This document shows positions 32,182 through 41,092 of a stretch of DNA of 64,000 bases, piece by piece. The first letter of the stretch is position 1. Each line of letters starts with the position of its first letter. Origin of the DNA: Chloroflexota bacterium (GTDB lineage: Bacteria > Chloroflexota > Anaerolineae > Aggregatilineales > Phototrophicaceae); contig JAIUNI010000004.1 in NCBI GenBank assembly GCA_020161935.1, forward strand, positions 242,927 to 306,926, in the 5' to 3' direction. Position numbers and translations under genes: made by a program. A model generated the notes under the pieces. The model made no database searches. It saw only the letters and a program-made list of their open reading frames with translations, and was not told the DNA's origin.

Positions 32182-34600
32182 ATTGTTGTACCTCCTTGGC
32201 GTGTACCATCACATCAACCGGTATAGTCATTTGACCAACGGCAACAATCAGTTCTGGTAGTAACCGAGCGCGATTTTCGATGGTATTGACTTCGCTGTTC
32301 GCATCTTCCCGTGACAGATTTTTCACCTCTTTGACTTGTCCGATTAGCGTTTCACGAGTGTCCGATTCCATGCTTCCTTCAGGCGAATTTTTCACCTCAT
32401 GAATGACGGTTTCTGTCTGGTCGCCTGATAACCCCATCTTGAGTGCCTGATCGGTGAATAAGCCAAAACGACTGAGATTTTCACTAATAGGTATTTGTCC
32501 TTGCACGGATGTCATCCCCATCGCTTTTGCGATTGCGTTCGCTACCATCAAATGATCCATGCCACCTGTAAGTGGTTGACCCAATTGGCTCCTTTCAGCC
32601 AATGTCTGTCGAATGACATTGCCTAACACTCCAGCCACATTCTCCTCGCCACTTACTTTCAACTGTCCAGAAATCATTTGTGATCGAGAGCTGTTTCCTA
32701 ATGCATCCGCAGCCTGTTCAAGTTGCGTCGCTGCGCCCTCCAATCCTGTATTCGATGCTGTGTCACCTTTACCCAATGTATTTGTGAGGTGCTGTTCAAG
32801 TTCTTCTTCGTTCATCTCAGCCATATAATCACTTTGCAGTTTTTTTGATTCTGATTCTTGTTGATCTTTCGCTACTGGAAGCGGCGTAAATGTTCCGGTT
32901 CTTTGAGGGTAAACAGGGACAAACTGCCCATCTTCATCTTCATACCAACCCTCATCCGATTGATTACCTGTTACATCGCGTTTTGGCCGTTTTCCAATCG
33001 GAACCGTCCAACTTTCGAGTGCATCGCCCACAGCAGGAAAGAGCATCGGTCTTCCAACGACCCTGCCTTGATCATCGTACTGAGCCACATCGGGATCACG
33101 GTTTGTCAATAATGCTGTACCTATGAGTGGCCCCATAACTCGCCGCATCGTGGCACCTTCGGTGAATTGTTCAGCAGCTTCACCGAGTGATGTATTACGT
33201 ACACCTGGCAAATAGGCTAAAGTTCGCGCCGCGCTAGTCAACTGCTGTACACCACCCAACGCCAATCCAGTTGCTTGAGCAGGAGTCGCGCCTTGAACGA
33301 GTGCATTCATCCCTGAGAGTGCGCTCGATGTCAGCGCAACCGAGCCGCCAACGGCTGCTGCACCTGCACCAGCGGCAATCGCCGTTGCCGCTCCTGGTGT
33401 AATAAATACACCACCACTCGCTTGTCCAAATGCGCGGAAAAGTCGATTGAAGCTGCTCCATACCGCTTTAATCCCAGACCACAAGACAATTAACATAAAA
33501 ACGAGACATATAAGGCCGATGCCTAAAACGACAAGGCCATTACCGCTTGCTGTTCCCACCAAAAAGAAGGTCACGACCAAGGATTGAATTAAAGCAATGA
33601 CAACCGTTTGGACTATCAGCTCGATCCATAACTCTAAAATGGAACGAGCAATAATCTCTGTGCGCTTAAAAAATGCGAACAGAATGGCACAGCTAAAAGA
33701 TATGAAGGTCAATCCCTGCGCAATCGTCAACAGCAGATATACCAACTGCTCGCATAAGCCAAACAAAACCAGTGGCCACGCCGTGAGCAATCGCCCTTGA
33801 GCAGCAGAGGCCATCTCAAGGCTGTGCTGGCGTTCTTCATCACTCAATAACTCAAAGAACTGTCCACTTTGTGTGTTATCGAAAAATGACCCTTCCCAAT
33901 CCCATTCATCAGGTAACGCGCTCGCTGTATATCGACCTGTTGCTGGATCCGGTGGGTGAGGACGGCAGTTGAAATCCCGAAATGGAGGATGGTAACCCAT
34001 GATGTCGATACCATCGGCTCGTAGATAGGATAGAGCTACATCTAAACCATCAATACTCTGAGCTGTACTGACTTGTGGCAAGTAAGTGCCTAAGTTGTCA
34101 CATAGCGGCAGCAGTCCCAATTCATCGGTTTCAACACTGCTTAAGGAGTTAAATGCACCGCCAGAATTGACTTGCAACCCATTAAGTGCGCTCAAGTAAA
34201 AAATTTGAGCGATGCCCTGTCGAACACTGTTCATGCCTTGAAATAAGGAAGGTCCCAGACTAAAGAACATTGCGCCCGCTAGATACCACAATAAAGCGCT
34301 GCGTGGCTCAACTACATTTAATCGAACAAATGCTGAAAGCAAGTAGGTAACGCCCAATACAAGTAAAGCCACGATCAAAGCGATATTTACAGCAAGGCTT
34401 AAACTCGCATTCGTTTGTTGAATGAGTGGAACAAAAGCGTTATCCGCCAACCAGCGGTTAAAGAGTTCAATGGCATAACCCATCATAATGAAAGCGCGAA
34501 GGATGCTCCAATGAATAGATGCCAGTGAAAATAGTAAGTTGTAATAGAAGGCATCAATCTGGATTTGCATTCCGCGCAGAATATCCGCAATGAACGGCAT
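32174..34600 (-). CDS. VirB6/TrbL-like polytopic membrane protein
   Basis: An 808-aa protein with about seven hydrophobic segments in its first 430 residues, including LSLAVNIALIVALLVLGVTY and LVVLGIGLICLVFMLIVLW. A large polar loop contains several cysteines. An Ala/Gly-rich stretch (AAGAGAAAVGGSVAL) and a long soluble tail (about 350 residues, Gln/Glu rich) follow. Polytopic core, Gly/Ala segment and long tail match the layout of VirB6/TrbL inner-membrane T4SS components. No VirB4, VirD4 or pilin gene is near, so either the rest of the system is elsewhere or this is a repurposed family member. The next upstream gene lies 8 bases away. Confidence 0.5.
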   Translation of the reverse strand: MPFIADILRGMQIQIDAFYYNLLFSLASIHWSILRAFIMMGYAIELFNRWLADNAFVPLIQQTNASLSLAVNIALIVALLVLGVTYLLSAFVRLNVVEPRSALLWYLAGAMFFSLGPSLFQGMNSVRQGIAQIFYLSALNGLQVNSGGAFNSLSSVETDELGLLPLCDNLGTYLPQVSTAQSIDGLDVALSYLRADGIDIMGYHPPFRDFNCRPHPPDPATGRYTASALPDEWDWEGSFFDNTQSGQFFELLSDEERQHSLEMASAAQGRLLTAWPLVLFGLCEQLVYLLLTIAQGLTFISFSCAILFAFFKRTEIIARSILELWIELIVQTVVIALIQSLVVTFFLVGTASGNGLVVLGIGLICLVFMLIVLWSGIKAVWSSFNRLFRAFGQASGGVFITPGAATAIAAGAGAAAVGGSVALTSSALSGMNALVQGATPAQATGLALGGVQQLTSAARTLAYLPGVRNTSLGEAAEQFTEGATMRRVMGPLIGTALLTNRDPDVAQYDDQGRVVGRPMLFPAVGDALESWTVPIGKRPKRDVTGNQSDEGWYEDEDGQFVPVYPQRTGTFTPLPVAKDQQESESKKLQSDYMAEMNEEELEQHLTNTLGKGDTASNTGLEGAATQLEQAADALGNSSRSQMISGQLKVSGEENVAGVLGNVIRQTLAERSQLGQPLTGGMDHLMVANAIAKAMGMTSVQGQIPISENLSRFGLFTDQALKMGLSGDQTETVIHEVKNSPEGSMESDTRETLIGQVKEVKNLSREDANSEVNTIENRARLLPELIVAVGQMTIPVDVMVHAKEVQQYE

Positions 34601-34608
34601 AATTGCTC

Positions 34609-35244
34609 CTAGCAGTATGGGTTAGCTTGATTAACCCACGAAATGACATTTGTATCTGACGATGATGTTGGGTCGAGGCGATAAACGAACGCTTGTGGTG
34701 TGCTGGTTGGTAGATATGCTGCCATATATACGATTTGTATAGTTCCCGGATTCAGTCGGTAGCTTTCATAGCGAAAAGGAATTCCCGCATCATGAGCTGC
34801 GGCTTCAGAAGCACCCCATTCGCCTGACTGCCCATCTGCTAAAGCGCTTACAATCATTTGCCCTGCTGGAAAGAACTCATAGACTGTCGGCCTTTTATTT
34901 CGTACTTCAAGCTGCCACGTGGCGATAATGGTATTGCTAGAAATGGTTACAACGTTTGAAAGGCGAAATACAACTCCACCGACATCAATAGGATCATCCA
35001 AATAGAAAGGATGAGGGGATTGGATGACAATGGGTGTCACAGTTGGAATTGGAATGGTGGTTGGAGATCCTACAGGTGCAGTTGCTTGTACAACTGGAGT
35101 TACTGTCGGACATTGGAAGGTTGGTTGCCCAACAACGAGCATATCGGTCAGCGCACCTGTACACGCTAGCGCGGAGACTATAATCGTCATGGGGAAAAGC
35201 AAAATACGAATGAACCGATTACAACGGCATTTATTTGTGTTCAA
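34609..35244 (-). CDS. Small probable lipoprotein of the VirB6-like cluster
   Basis: A 211-aa product from a TTG at 35244 with AGGAAG upstream. Longer frames begin inside the neighbouring gene and were rejected. The N-terminus (FIRILLFPMTIIVSALAC) is a lipoprotein-type signal with a cysteine at the expected place, though the residue before it is atypical. A Thr/Pro linker leads to a beta-sandwich-like domain with GGVVFRLSNVVTIS, ATWQLEVRN and FVYRLDP strands. Such domains resemble the telomeric-repeat/DUF4352-type immunoglobulin-like fold, without firm assignment. The gene lies 10 bases after the upstream stop and 8 before the VirB6-like start. Confidence 0.5.
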   Translation of the reverse strand: MNTNKCRCNRFIRILLFPMTIIVSALACTGALTDMLVVGQPTFQCPTVTPVVQATAPVGSPTTIPIPTVTPIVIQSPHPFYLDDPIDVGGVVFRLSNVVTISSNTIIATWQLEVRNKRPTVYEFFPAGQMIVSALADGQSGEWGASEAAAHDAGIPFRYESYRLNPGTIQIVYMAAYLPTSTPQAFVYRLDPTSSSDTNVISWVNQANPYC

Positions 35245-35254
35245 TTCAAACTTC

Positions 35255-36481
35255 CTAAGGAATGAGACTCGGTTGGTTACCCGGCGTAAGCAGCAACGTG
35301 AATGGGGGAATGTCAGTACTCCGACCGCGAGGCAAATTCCAGACACGACCAAAGTAGGGAACGACAACCCGTACATCCACGTCCAACAACACGGTAATCT
35401 TCGCAAAGCCGCTGCTGTTTGTAAAACCTTGAGCAATTACGCGATTTGTTCCTACTGTTACGATCCGAACCGGAATGCCTTCCACTCCTTCTGCGGGATC
35501 AATTGCTCGATTGCGGTTTTCGTCATAACCGACAATGAACGTTATTTGTGTTGATCGAGATACAGTAGGTACTAAAGTTGGCAGCATAGTAGGTGGGGCG
35601 CTGACAAGTTCGATGCGCTCCACAGGTATTGGGACGGCAGTCGCGGTTTCGGTATTTTGCGTTGATGGGAAAATTAAAGTGTTACTGTTACCGCGAAAAA
35701 CCTGAATGGCATCGAGTGCAACACTGTTACCTTCGCTGCGATTATTTTTTCGCCCCGTATTACGGATTATGAGCTGGTGCGAGCCTCGTCCAAAGAAATA
35801 GACTTTTGTTCCGGGGAATGATAAGTCTGAGGCATAGGCATCAATGGTGTCGATAACGAGGCCATCGACCACCAACTCGAAGAGACCCATGTTGCGAGCA
35901 GCCACATAACGTACCCGCAAACCTTCTCCTTCAAAATCGAAGGCGATAGTACTGTGACGGTCATCAGAACGATGATACTGTCCTCGGCTTGCTTCACGAA
36001 CCAATCGAGGTTCCCACGGCAATGAATAATGCACATTAGGGTTGTCGCTCTCAAAACTGTACCAACCGGGATATGGCGGTGGTAATAAGGTTGCATCAGG
36101 TAGAGGCTCGACTGGATCAGGCGGTGCCGCAAGTAAGATGGTTCCGGCTGGGAACGGCGTTAACGAAGGAGAGATATATACGCCCGGCATAATAGCACTC
36201 AAGGCTAGAACGCGAGTCGCAAGCGTTGCCGTCGATGTAGGACTTGGGCTGGCTGTTGGTGTTACGGTTTCCGTTGGAGTAAACGTTTGCGTCGCTGTAG
36301 ATGTCTGTGTTGGTAACAGTGTTGTTGTGGGCCGCGCAGATGGTGTGAGCGAAGGCAACACCATTAGAGTTGGTAAGTCATCTGCTGCATTGTACTGGAA
36401 TGAAGGCACAGAGAGGAAAGCCACGATGCCCCACACTACCACACAGGCCATCGGTAATATCCAGAGTATCCGTCGTCGCAT
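35255..36481 (-). CDS. Secreted protein with beta-sandwich and SdrD-B-like domains
   Basis: A 408-aa protein with an N-terminal signal anchor (ILWILPMACVVVWGIVAFLSV) and a long Thr/Pro/Ser linker (residues about 45-90). A galactose-binding-like sandwich is recognised by STIAFDFEGEGLRVRY, LFELVVDG and HQLIIRNTG. A C-terminal module with GYDENRNRAIDPAEGVEGIPV looks like a Ca-binding SdrD B-like/CNA-B repeat. It probably acts outside the membrane, binding sugars or surface polymers. It is the third gene of the cluster and is separated from the regulators by about 105 bases, so a promoter may lie at 36482-36586. Confidence 0.6.
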   Translation of the reverse strand: MRRRILWILPMACVVVWGIVAFLSVPSFQYNAADDLPTLMVLPSLTPSARPTTTLLPTQTSTATQTFTPTETVTPTASPSPTSTATLATRVLALSAIMPGVYISPSLTPFPAGTILLAAPPDPVEPLPDATLLPPPYPGWYSFESDNPNVHYSLPWEPRLVREASRGQYHRSDDRHSTIAFDFEGEGLRVRYVAARNMGLFELVVDGLVIDTIDAYASDLSFPGTKVYFFGRGSHQLIIRNTGRKNNRSEGNSVALDAIQVFRGNSNTLIFPSTQNTETATAVPIPVERIELVSAPPTMLPTLVPTVSRSTQITFIVGYDENRNRAIDPAEGVEGIPVRIVTVGTNRVIAQGFTNSSGFAKITVLLDVDVRVVVPYFGRVWNLPRGRSTDIPPFTLLLTPGNQPSLIP

Positions 36482-36586
36482 CGTGACCTCCTCATCCGCT
36501 CCTCCAGTTCAGAGTAGCAAATGAGGATGAGCCGAAAGCAGAATTTTACGTGTGGTAGTAGGGAATTTTCCGTATGAAATGGGAAT

Positions 36587-37228
36587 TCACAGCGCGCTCA
36601 CATTTGTGAAACCTTCGGCCACCGCGCGACTGATGAGATGCTCGTTCGTATCTACACCAAAACGTCGGCGAAGGCGATCTCGAATGGCGTATACACGACG
36701 GGGAGGTAGTCCTAGATGTAGTGCAATTTGATTAATCGAAATGCCTTGGGCGAGTTGAGTGAGAACCTTTCTTGATTTTTCGTCCAATGGTTTAACTAAA
36801 TGACCGGATTGAAGTGCTATGAGATATTCAGCATTGGCTGTTGGGGATAAAAATGGACGATCCTCTATAATGGTGTAAATAGCCGTTAATAAGCATTCAC
36901 ACAATGGATCGCTTCGATACAAGTATGCTTTGACGCCCCTCATGAAAAAAACATGCAGCAGTGACCCTTGCATGGTCATTCCAATGATTATTATTCGCGT
37001 TTTTGGTGACAGCCGGTGGATGACATCGACCGTTGTTAAAATATCCGTGTCATACAAATTTTCCCCTAAGATGGCAATTGATGGTTGCTGTTGTTCAATA
37101 AGCTTCAGTAAATTATTGAAGTTCTGAGCATTACCCACAACGATATATCTGTTGTCATTTTCAATAATCGTACGCAAACCAACCATTACTAAATCACTGT
37201 CATCTGCTAGCACAATCTTTATTGACAT
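36587..37228 (-). CDS. NarL/FixJ-type regulator with degenerate receiver
   Basis: A 213-aa protein from the ATG at 37228 (AGAAGGA just upstream). The receiver domain keeps the acidic pair in VLADDSD. The phosphoacceptor position in IAILGENLY is glycine 55 instead of aspartate, and the usual lysine after GxxAYL is arginine 105, so canonical phosphorylation is unlikely. The C-terminus has a LuxR-like helix-turn-helix (VLTQLAQGISINQIALHLGL). No histidine kinase is near. It follows a second, intact regulator by 63 bases and precedes the secreted and membrane genes it probably controls. It may act as a stand-alone or heterodimeric partner. Confidence 0.7.
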   Translation of the reverse strand: MSIKIVLADDSDLVMVGLRTIIENDNRYIVVGNAQNFNNLLKLIEQQQPSIAILGENLYDTDILTTVDVIHRLSPKTRIIIIGMTMQGSLLHVFFMRGVKAYLYRSDPLCECLLTAIYTIIEDRPFLSPTANAEYLIALQSGHLVKPLDEKSRKVLTQLAQGISINQIALHLGLPPRRVYAIRDRLRRRFGVDTNEHLISRAVAEGFTNVSAL

Positions 37229-37291
37229 GCGTCCTTCTTCGCTGGTATGTTGCAAAACCTTTATGGTGTCAATGGCTTTTCGTTTTTAAAT

Positions 37292-37936
37292 TTATTGGAG
37301 TTCGTCCAATAATCCTTTTTTGCGTGCTGCATCAACAATTTGTTCGTTAGTACGCACATTTAGAACATGTCTCAAACGTCCATAGATGCGGTAAACACTG
37401 CGTGTGGTAATGTCCAATTGACGCGCAATTTCTTGTGGGTTATAGCCTTGCTCAATAGATTGCAACACTAAGAAATCGCTACCGTTCAAGTCATCTTTTT
37501 GTTGAATTTGCCGTATGTTATAAAACAGTGTGGAAACACGTGGTGATAGATAGACATTGCCATTTCGAACCGTTTTAATGGCTAAAACCAAATTGTCTTC
37601 GAGCTGATCCTGTTTGTATACGAAGCCTCGCGCACCATGATCAAAAAGTCGCATGATATACCGCGAATTGATTTTATTTCCAATGACAATAATGCTCATA
37701 CCAATGTATTTTTCGCGTAGGCGAGCGATAATGGTCTCGATTCCATCAGCCTGTGGAAGTTGATCATCAATCAATAACACGTGAACAGAATGATCGCTTA
37801 AATACTGCTCAGCCGACTTTATATCCGCAAACATCGCCGACACATGTACCTCGTCTTTCGAATTCGAAACCAACGACGTGATGCCATAACGGCTTACAAC
37901 ATGGTGATCTACAACAACAGTTTTGATGCTCTGCAT
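37292..37936 (-). CDS. NarL/FixJ-type response regulator
   Basis: A 214-aa two-domain regulator. The receiver has VVVDHH in place of the usual acidic pair and a good acceptor motif LLIDDQLPQADG (Asp 57), with GARGFVYKQD giving the conserved lysine. The LuxR-type helix-turn-helix is in VLQSIEQGYNPQEIARQLDITTRSVY. It is the first gene of the minus-strand cluster, and its promoter must lie in the 224-base divergent region before the XRE genes. A sensor kinase is not present in the window, so signal input comes from elsewhere or through direct protein contact. Confidence 0.8.
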   Translation of the reverse strand: MQSIKTVVVDHHVVSRYGITSLVSNSKDEVHVSAMFADIKSAEQYLSDHSVHVLLIDDQLPQADGIETIIARLREKYIGMSIIVIGNKINSRYIMRLFDHGARGFVYKQDQLEDNLVLAIKTVRNGNVYLSPRVSTLFYNIRQIQQKDDLNGSDFLVLQSIEQGYNPQEIARQLDITTRSVYRIYGRLRHVLNVRTNEQIVDAARKKGLLDELQ

Positions 37937-38160
37937 TTTTCAATCCTTGTGCTACATCCAATGAAAGTTTGTTTGTATAAAGCCCGCTTCACAAGGCGCA
38001 TAGACACTTTTGCTCCATCAAATGTCCCAAATAGGACAGCAAGACTGAATCAATAATCTATGGCATAATCATTTCTGCTTAACAGACTTGACGATGACTA
38101 ATTATAGAAAACTTGGTAAAATAGTCAAATGATTGTGATATATCATAATTTGGATGGTCT

Positions 38161-38598
38161 ATGACAGAGTATTTATCTGTTGCCGAGCAGCTTCAGATTT
38201 TATTTGAAGAAGTGCTTCATCCCGACAATCGCCCCTATACCCTTCTGGAAGTAAGTGAGGCGATAGATGTCAGCTTACCTACGCTCAGTCAACTGCGGTC
38301 TGGACGCAGTAAGAACCCTCAACTCAACACACTGCGGGAGTTATGCCGATTTTTTGATGTACCACTTCGCTATTTTGAGACCCATAGCCGTGAAGAATGC
38401 TATGCAATTCTCACGAACGACGACCAGTCTAATGCGAATGCACTGAATGAAATATCATTTCGCGCTACACATCTGTCACCACAAGCGCAGCAGGACATTC
38501 TGAAGGTCATCCAGTGGGTACAAGCCGCAGAACGGCTGCGAAAAGAAGGTGTAGATGTCCCGCCCTTACCCGGCTTAGACAACGCTGCTACTGAATAA
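38161..38598 (+). CDS. XRE-family helix-turn-helix regulator
   Basis: A 145-aa protein with a Cro/CI-type DNA-binding domain at about 25-65 (YTLLEVSEAIDVSLPTLSQLRSG then NTLRELCRFFDVPLRYF). The C-terminus (ISFRATHLSPQAQQDILKVIQWVQ) forms a helical section shared with the next gene, so the two are paralogues. It is transcribed divergently from the response regulators; a TTGACG hexamer lies at 38088 without a well-spaced -10. Only 4 bases separate its stop from the next ATG. XRE proteins of this type often pair with ImmA/IrrE proteases, and one is encoded on the facing strand. Confidence 0.75.
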   Translation: MTEYLSVAEQLQILFEEVLHPDNRPYTLLEVSEAIDVSLPTLSQLRSGRSKNPQLNTLRELCRFFDVPLRYFETHSREECYAILTNDDQSNANALNEISFRATHLSPQAQQDILKVIQWVQAAERLRKEGVDVPPLPGLDNAATE

Positions 38599-38602
38599 CT
38601 TG

Positions 38603-38995
38603 ATGAGCATAAATGGATCAGCGATGTCAGTTGGGCAACAATTGCACTATTTGATTCAATGGGCAAGGGAACACTGGCATCGTGCTTATAGCTATAGTGA
38701 AATTGCAGATGCTGCTGGTATTACGTCACAGGGTCTAACAAATATATTGGATGGCTCTACGCCTCATCCGCGCCTTACGACAATCCGAAATATCTGTGGC
38801 CTATTTGAAGTATCGCTTGATTACTTTGATTGCCAAGATGAATCGAAATGCGAAGATTATCTGGCTCAGTGGTCAATTGAAATCGGTGGCGACACACTGC
38901 ATCAGATCAATCTAGAGTCAATGCGCTTATCGCCACTCGCTCAAGACAACGTACTTCAAGTTCTGCACTGGCTTGAGTTAAGTCAAGGCTCCTAA
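38603..38995 (+). CDS. Second XRE-family regulator
   Basis: A 130-aa protein from the ATG at 38603 (an ATG at 38627 would also give a full domain). The helix-turn-helix is YSYSEIADAAGITSQGLTNILDG, followed by LTTIRNICGLFEVSLDYF. The tail INLESMRLSPLAQDNVLQVLHWLE matches the tail of the preceding protein. It is coupled to the first XRE gene, and its stop overlaps by 4 bases the stop of the convergent PAP2-like gene. Two tandem XRE paralogues may form a heterodimer or have different operators. Confidence 0.7.
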   Translation: MSINGSAMSVGQQLHYLIQWAREHWHRAYSYSEIADAAGITSQGLTNILDGSTPHPRLTTIRNICGLFEVSLDYFDCQDESKCEDYLAQWSIEIGGDTLHQINLESMRLSPLAQDNVLQVLHWLELSQGS

Positions 38996-39591
38996 CGCAA
39001 GACAATTGGAAATACGATCAAAACGGGTAAACAACCTAAAATCGCTCCCAACGCGACTTGAAGGAGTGTATGGTTTTTCGTTTTAATACGTGCCCATGCC
39101 GTTAAAACCAGGATGACTGGAGCAAGAATCCTCAATTCTGGGCTATCCAATTTGTTGAGGACAAGCAGACCCGTCAAGCACCCTGAGATAACCGCCACAT
39201 GAATTGAAATTTTGGTTATCTTTTGGTTGATGATGAGTTGAAAAGGTATCCATACCAACAACGCCATCAAACAAGCCACCAATACTTTTGGAGCATTCAA
39301 GAGAGCCAGAATAATCAGGCAAACAAGTACACTACACCAACCAACGACATACATGGGTAAACGAGTCTGACGCTGATAGACGAAACGTCCTTTTTGCTGG
39401 AGAAAAATCTGAAGGATAATGTTAGGCACCAACAACACTGTCAGCATGAGGCCAATCCAACTGAGGCTTTCTATAAGTGTCATTTCACTCAGGATTGCCA
39501 TTAATGTTGGAGCACCAACAACAGCCGGATGAAATACTAGGCCTACAATTTTAGCGGCCGAATTGCGATTATCAGGAAGAATGTCGTTCAT
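38992..39591 (-). CDS. PAP2-like integral membrane protein
   Basis: A 199-aa protein with about six TM helices. Scattered residues recall the PAP2 phosphatase signature: KGRFVYQRQTRLP (K...R), TKISIHVAV where PSGH is expected, and WARIKTKNHTLLQ (R...H) where SR...H...D is expected, with Gln for Asp. Key catalytic positions look degraded, so it may be a non-catalytic relative. The start overlaps the stop of the upstream membrane gene by 4 bases. It forms one operon with the ImmA and MAB_1171c-like genes. Confidence 0.5.
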   Translation of the reverse strand: MNDILPDNRNSAAKIVGLVFHPAVVGAPTLMAILSEMTLIESLSWIGLMLTVLLVPNIILQIFLQQKGRFVYQRQTRLPMYVVGWCSVLVCLIILALLNAPKVLVACLMALLVWIPFQLIINQKITKISIHVAVISGCLTGLLVLNKLDSPELRILAPVILVLTAWARIKTKNHTLLQVALGAILGCLPVLIVFPIVLR

Positions 39592-40571
39592 ACGAGTGCA
39601 GCAATCTCATTAACTAATTCAGGATACGATTTGGGGGAACAGATTACGTTTTGAATCTGTTTAGATAATGTTTTTCCTTCTATCGTCTCTGGCACAAAGG
39701 CATGGAAATCTAATACAAAAATTAAAGATCGATAGATAGCTAATTCTAGATTTTGTGGATTTAAGATTACTAAATGCTTCGCACGATAAGTGTTTTCGAT
39801 ATTGGCAAGCTTCCGTATGCGTCTTTCGATTCGCTTAATGCGCCAATAGATCCATAACTGCGCTGGGTAACTAGCCCATGCAAATACACGATGTGGCAGC
39901 AGCATAATTAGAAAGCCAATTGCGACCAAGTACATAGGTTGCATGAATGCACGGATAAGTCCATCTAGCGGTTCATGGTGCCTTAAAAGCGCAAGAATGC
40001 CTATAGCAATGGTTCCACTAGCTGTTGTGAGATAACCAATCGAACATAAGATTGATGCAGCGTGTCTTATTTTCATTGAGCTTACCTGTTCATGCCGCCA
40101 AAATATTTTGCTGTTGGGCAATATAGCCATACAGATAAAAATACTGATCACAAGTTCACGAAAGGCGAGCATGAAATATCGAAAATCATCTTCGGCGACA
40201 ACTGGCGACAAGAAATATAATCCAAAACAACCTGTAAAAATGACAGCGCTGTTCTGACCTAACGGTTTTAAATATCCATATCGATTTGCATTTGGGTCGA
40301 TATCGCGTAACGTTAGATAGTAGAGGTAAACCATTCCTAGCACAGCCATCGATTTAACGTATAGAGTGATTGGTTTTCCGCCAAAATAATCATCGACCAT
40401 TGGTTCAATATCCGGGCCGAATAACGTGTACGCGATCATACCTAGGAATACTTGTGACCAAATTCGACGGGTCAAAACCTCACTGAAGCGACCAATCCAC
40501 AACGCTCGACATAAGCGCAGACCAAAAATAATCCATGCCACAATAAGTAACGCTAGGTTGAGTGATTTCAT
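39588..40571 (-). CDS. MAB_1171c-like polytopic membrane protein
   Basis: A 327-aa protein with about seven TM helices (LALLIVAWIIFGLRL through LVAIGFLIMLLPHRV) and a soluble C-terminus of about 100 residues. The N-terminal helical bundle and the C-terminal YRSLIFVLDFHAF section recall the MAB_1171c family of putative transporters. In Actinobacteria these proteins frequently sit beside ImmA/IrrE proteases and XRE regulators, as here. It overlaps ImmA upstream and the PAP2-like gene downstream by 4 bases each. The name is provisional because substrate and activity are unknown even in the family. A sensor or membrane target of the protease is as likely as transport. Confidence 0.5.
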   Translation of the reverse strand: MKSLNLALLIVAWIIFGLRLCRALWIGRFSEVLTRRIWSQVFLGMIAYTLFGPDIEPMVDDYFGGKPITLYVKSMAVLGMVYLYYLTLRDIDPNANRYGYLKPLGQNSAVIFTGCFGLYFLSPVVAEDDFRYFMLAFRELVISIFICMAILPNSKIFWRHEQVSSMKIRHAASILCSIGYLTTASGTIAIGILALLRHHEPLDGLIRAFMQPMYLVAIGFLIMLLPHRVFAWASYPAQLWIYWRIKRIERRIRKLANIENTYRAKHLVILNPQNLELAIYRSLIFVLDFHAFVPETIEGKTLSKQIQNVICSPKSYPELVNEIAALV

Positions 40572-41092
40572 ATTTTGGGTCGTTCCAAAAGTCCTAGACT
40601 ATCGGTGAAACGGTTTAGCCCCTCAATGGATGATTGCCCGTTCGTCAGTTGCGATAAGCGTCTTGCAGAGACAATATGTTGCTGCACAAGGTACACAAAT
40701 GCTTCCGCTTCAACTTCCTCAACCTCACTAATTGGTTTTCCTGCGATTCGTGTTAATACGGCGTCTGACAAATGTAATGCTTGTACCAATGATGCTGGCA
40801 AGATTTGGTCAATTCGTTTACAGGGGTGTTCTAAGACCATGTGAGCCACTTCATGAAGAACAATATGAACTTGATGAATGGGATGTGTAGAGCGAGTATA
40901 GAAAATGTAATCCGCAGTTTGCGCAGGTATCCAAAGACCTGTCAAGCCTGGATTGAATTCATATGCGACTTGAACAATCGCGCGCTTGCGCGACACTTCT
41001 AAATGTTGAATAAAACCATCCAATGAAAATTGATTGAAATCATAATGGAGACCATCAATTACAGATTGAATGCGCTGTGAAACATTTGCCAC
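40568..41092 (-). CDS. ImmA/IrrE-family metallopeptidase
   Basis: A 174-aa protein with the zinc motif HEVAH at residues 80-84 in a hydrophobic context (VHIVLHEVAHMVLEH), and a downstream acidic helix EEVEAEAFVYLV that supplies the third ligand. Length and layout fit single-domain ImmA proteases, which cleave XRE-type repressors in ICEBs1 and IrrE systems. No DNA-binding domain is fused. It heads the minus-strand three-gene operon. Two XRE regulators lie at the far end of the module and are the natural candidate substrates, which is inference. Confidence 0.75.
   Translation of the reverse strand: MANVSQRIQSVIDGLHYDFNQFSLDGFIQHLEVSRKRAIVQVAYEFNPGLTGLWIPAQTADYIFYTRSTHPIHQVHIVLHEVAHMVLEHPCKRIDQILPASLVQALHLSDAVLTRIAGKPISEVEEVEAEAFVYLVQQHIVSARRLSQLTNGQSSIEGLNRFTDSLGLLERPKI

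Noticed and set aside
35245..35436. Longer start for the small lipoprotein
   Set aside because: The added 64 residues lie within the upstream gene in another frame; the TTG at 35244 has a ribosome binding site and gives a proper signal sequence.
30844..37936. Complete type IV secretion system
   Set aside because: Only one VirB6/TrbL-like protein is recognisable; no VirB4, VirD4, VirB11 or pilin gene is in the window.
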